A stretch of 64,000 bases of DNA from Rivularia sp963920925. Its GTDB lineage: Bacteria; Cyanobacteriota; Cyanobacteriia; Cyanobacteriales; Nostocaceae. The notes beneath the pieces were generated by a model, which saw nothing but the letters and a program-made list of their open reading frames with translations, did not search any database and was not told the origin of the DNA. The stretch is taken from positions 62,001 to 126,000 of the forward strand of contig NZ_CAWUDI010000018.1 of NCBI RefSeq assembly GCF_963920925.1, in the 5' to 3' direction. Positions within the stretch are counted from its first letter, which is position 1. Every line of letters starts with the position of its first letter. The translations under genes were made by a program, and so were the position numbers. Of this stretch, positions 62,322 to 64,000 are shown piece after piece.

Positions 62322-64000
62322 TTATAATACTGCTGTTAATTTATGGAACGTATCTGGAGTCAACACATCCAGCGTATTATTCAATAATTTTTGGCGGCAA
62401 GCCTGACGCGCAATCTTGCCACTGGATGTCTTAGGAATAGTTGCCGTTTTTATTAGTACAATACTATGAACCCGAATGTCATGTTCTACTGCTACTGCTT
62501 GACGAATGTTGCCGACGACTTCATTTATATCTAGCCGACGCAGATAACTCCGCTCTACTTCTTGAACTACAACTAATTTTTCGGAACTTTTAAATTCTAC
62601 TGCAAAAGCTGCCCCACAACCGCAGCGCAATGCCTGATGACTATTTTCAACAGTTAATTCAATATCTTGAGGATAATGATTGCGTCCTTGAATGATTATG
62701 ATATCTTTGAGCCGCCCTGTAATGAATAACTCGCCATTTTTAATAAAACCTAAATCACCTGTACGCAGAAATTGTTTGTCAGTACTACCAAATAGGGTTG
62801 CTTGAAAGGTTTGCTGGGTCTTTTCTGGGTTTCTCCAGTAACCTTGAGCTACAGTAGAACCCGATACCCAAATTTCCCCTACTTGCTCTTCTCGACATTC
62901 CCTTAAAGATTCGGGATCTACAATTAAAATTTTCGTATCAATTTCGCTGCGTCCACATCCAACTAAAGTTTGCACATTCTGTTGATTTGCTTTAGCCTCT
63001 ACTATCCGATTTCGTAATAGTGCATCTGTATCAACTTGCAAAAAAACAGGCATATCTTGTTGACGCACCGCAGCCACTTTCAGGGTTGCTTCTGCCAAAC
63101 CATAACCAGGACAGAAAGCAGTTAAATCAAACCCGCAAGGTTTAAAGGTTTGTGCAAATCTTTGTAAGACATCTGCTCTAACTGGTTCGGCACCGTTTAA
63201 AGCCATCTGCCAACTGCTTAAATCTAAACTAGTTTTTTGCTCCGAGGTTATTTTACGCACGCACAAATCGTAGGCAAAATTTGGAGCGCCACTATGAGTA
63301 GCTTTGTAAATCGAAATCGCTTGTAGCCATCGTACTGGTTTGTGTAGAAAAGAGACAGGGGACATCATGTAACAGGAAAAGCCTTTATACAAAGGTTCGA
63401 TGACTCCATAGATTAGCCCCATATCATGAAAGGTTGGCAACCAAGTGACAATGGTACTATTGATATTGTGATTCCATCCCAAATCTAGATCCGCACAATT
63501 AGATAGCAGATTGCCGTGGCTAACCATTACTCCCTTGGGAGTACCTGTAGAACCAGAGGTGTATTGTAGAAGGGCTAATGTATCCCTATTGACAATTGGT
63601 TTCTGCCATGAGTCTGCCAAATTTATGTCAATTTTATCGGTGGTTAGCCATTTTAACTTGGCTAAGTCTGGGTTTTCTCCTAACCAACGCTGACTATTAG
63701 CTAAAACAAATGTATTTGTCAAGGCAAAGGTAGCTTCTGCATCTGTTGCAATCCCCAATAATCTTGAGATTGACTGATTCCCACGGGGAGGATAAACGGG
63801 AACGGCTACAACCCCTGCGTAGAGGCATCCGAAAAAAGCGCTAATAAATTCTAAACCAGGGGAGTAAACTAGTAAGGCTCGTTGGGAGCTAGCGTTAAAA
63901 CTCTGAAGTTTCGAGGCGATCGCCCGTGCCAATCGCTCTAATTCTTGATAATATAAGGTATCTGCCTCTACGTCTCCATCCTTAAGAAAGGTATAAGCTT
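62322..64000 (-). CDS. Fatty acyl-AMP ligase (FAAL), 5' end cut by window edge
   Basis: 559 codons visible; the frame is open to the right edge (YTFLKDGDVEADTLYYQELE precedes the first usual motifs), so the N-terminus lies outside. FAAL features are AVPVYPPR, LQYTSGSTGTPKGVMVSHGN (P loop), TWLPTFHDMGLI, PGYGLAEATL and KTSSGKIARQACR. It lacks the extra sequence that lets CoA ligases use CoA, and carries no ACP of its own. It should load a fatty acid as acyl-AMP onto the ACP of the next gene, starting the pathway. Confidence 0.92.
   Translation of the reverse strand, partial: AYTFLKDGDVEADTLYYQELERLARAIASKLQSFNASSQRALLVYSPGLEFISAFFGCLYAGVVAVPVYPPRGNQSISRLLGIATDAEATFALTNTFVLANSQRWLGENPDLAKLKWLTTDKIDINLADSWQKPIVNRDTLALLQYTSGSTGTPKGVMVSHGNLLSNCADLDLGWNHNINSTIVTWLPTFHDMGLIYGVIEPLYKGFSCYMMSPVSFLHKPVRWLQAISIYKATHSGAPNFAYDLCVRKITSEQKTSLDLSSWQMALNGAEPVRADVLQRFAQTFKPCGFDLTAFCPGYGLAEATLKVAAVRQQDMPVFLQVDTDALLRNRIVEAKANQQNVQTLVGCGRSEIDTKILIVDPESLRECREEQVGEIWVSGSTVAQGYWRNPEKTQQTFQATLFGSTDKQFLRTGDLGFIKNGELFITGRLKDIIIIQGRNHYPQDIELTVENSHQALRCGCGAAFAVEFKSSEKLVVVQEVERSYLRRLDINEVVGNIRQAVAVEHDIRVHSIVLIKTATIPKTSSGKIARQACRQKLLNNTLDVLTPDTFHKLTAVL

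Noticed and set aside
3061..63925. Frequent GCGATCGC octamers as recombination or regulatory sites
   Set aside because: This is the HIP1 motif common in cyanobacterial genomes; it helps identify the organism but marks no special site here.

Overview
The window reads as chromosome or a large plasmid of a filamentous, heterocyst-type cyanobacterium (Nostocales-like). The support is the frequent HIP1 octamers (GCGATCGC), heptanucleotide STRR repeats (ACTTCTT runs), dispersed palindromes, and families that are mainly cyanobacterial (CHAT/CHASE2/DUF928 clusters, TIGR03985-like WYL proteins, Rpn/DUF4351, FHA-type secreted proteins). No rRNA or tRNA gene was recognised.

Layout. 1-9.2 kb: two paralogous two-partner-secretion FHA proteins on the minus strand, the first running off the left edge, with an AAA-like/PD-(D/E)XK gene between them. 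9.4-16.8 kb: a signalling block made of a CHAT protease with TPRs, DUF928, a CHASE2 histidine kinase, a LuxR-type response regulator and a kinase-like protein without its phospho-acceptor His. 17-20.2 kb: a decayed region with a DNA methyltransferase remnant, a small ribbon-helix-helix protein and two frameshifted genes; two of the breaks coincide with small palindromic insertions.

20.4-47.7 kb is a type III-B CRISPR island. It holds a membrane-anchored CARF protein, a 15-repeat array, a CARF-RelE (Cami1-like) effector, a compact Cmr operon (tandem RAMP, Cmr5, Cmr4, Cmr3 and an HD-less Cas10 with an intact GGDD), a Csx3-AAA ring nuclease, and a ubiquitin-like cassette (JAB-E1 fusion, E2-like, 68-aa beta-grasp protein) followed by a membrane coiled-coil protein and a NYN nuclease. 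Next come a DUF4112 membrane protein, a secreted PPC-like protein, an Rpn nuclease, a 65-repeat array and its adaptation module (cas2, cas1, RT), then an HD protein and a WYL regulator. RT and cas1 are one reading frame broken only at a run of nine A's. A palindrome GTGGAA-N8-TTCCAC lies 43-60 bp upstream of the WYL gene, csx3-AAA, the NYN/ubiquitin-like genes and DUF4112, with a half-site before cas10. This suggests one regulon joining the effector, ubiquitin-like and adaptation parts. No cas6 was found.

47.7-52 kb: tandem repeats, an orphan copy of the CRISPR leader hairpin, a broken HNH gene, an intact AbiE-type toxin-antitoxin pair and a graveyard of transposase and resolvase fragments. 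52-64 kb: a minus-strand biosynthetic cluster with a FAAL (cut by the right edge), a PhyH-family protein fused to an ACP, a KS-AT-ACP-AMT-MT-C megasynthase and a 2OG-Fe oxygenase. The PhyH-family protein has HxA instead of HxD at the iron site, as in HctB/SyrB2-type halogenases, so the predicted product is a chlorinated, beta-amino fatty acyl lipopeptide starter. No downstream NRPS module is present, so the cluster is truncated or split.
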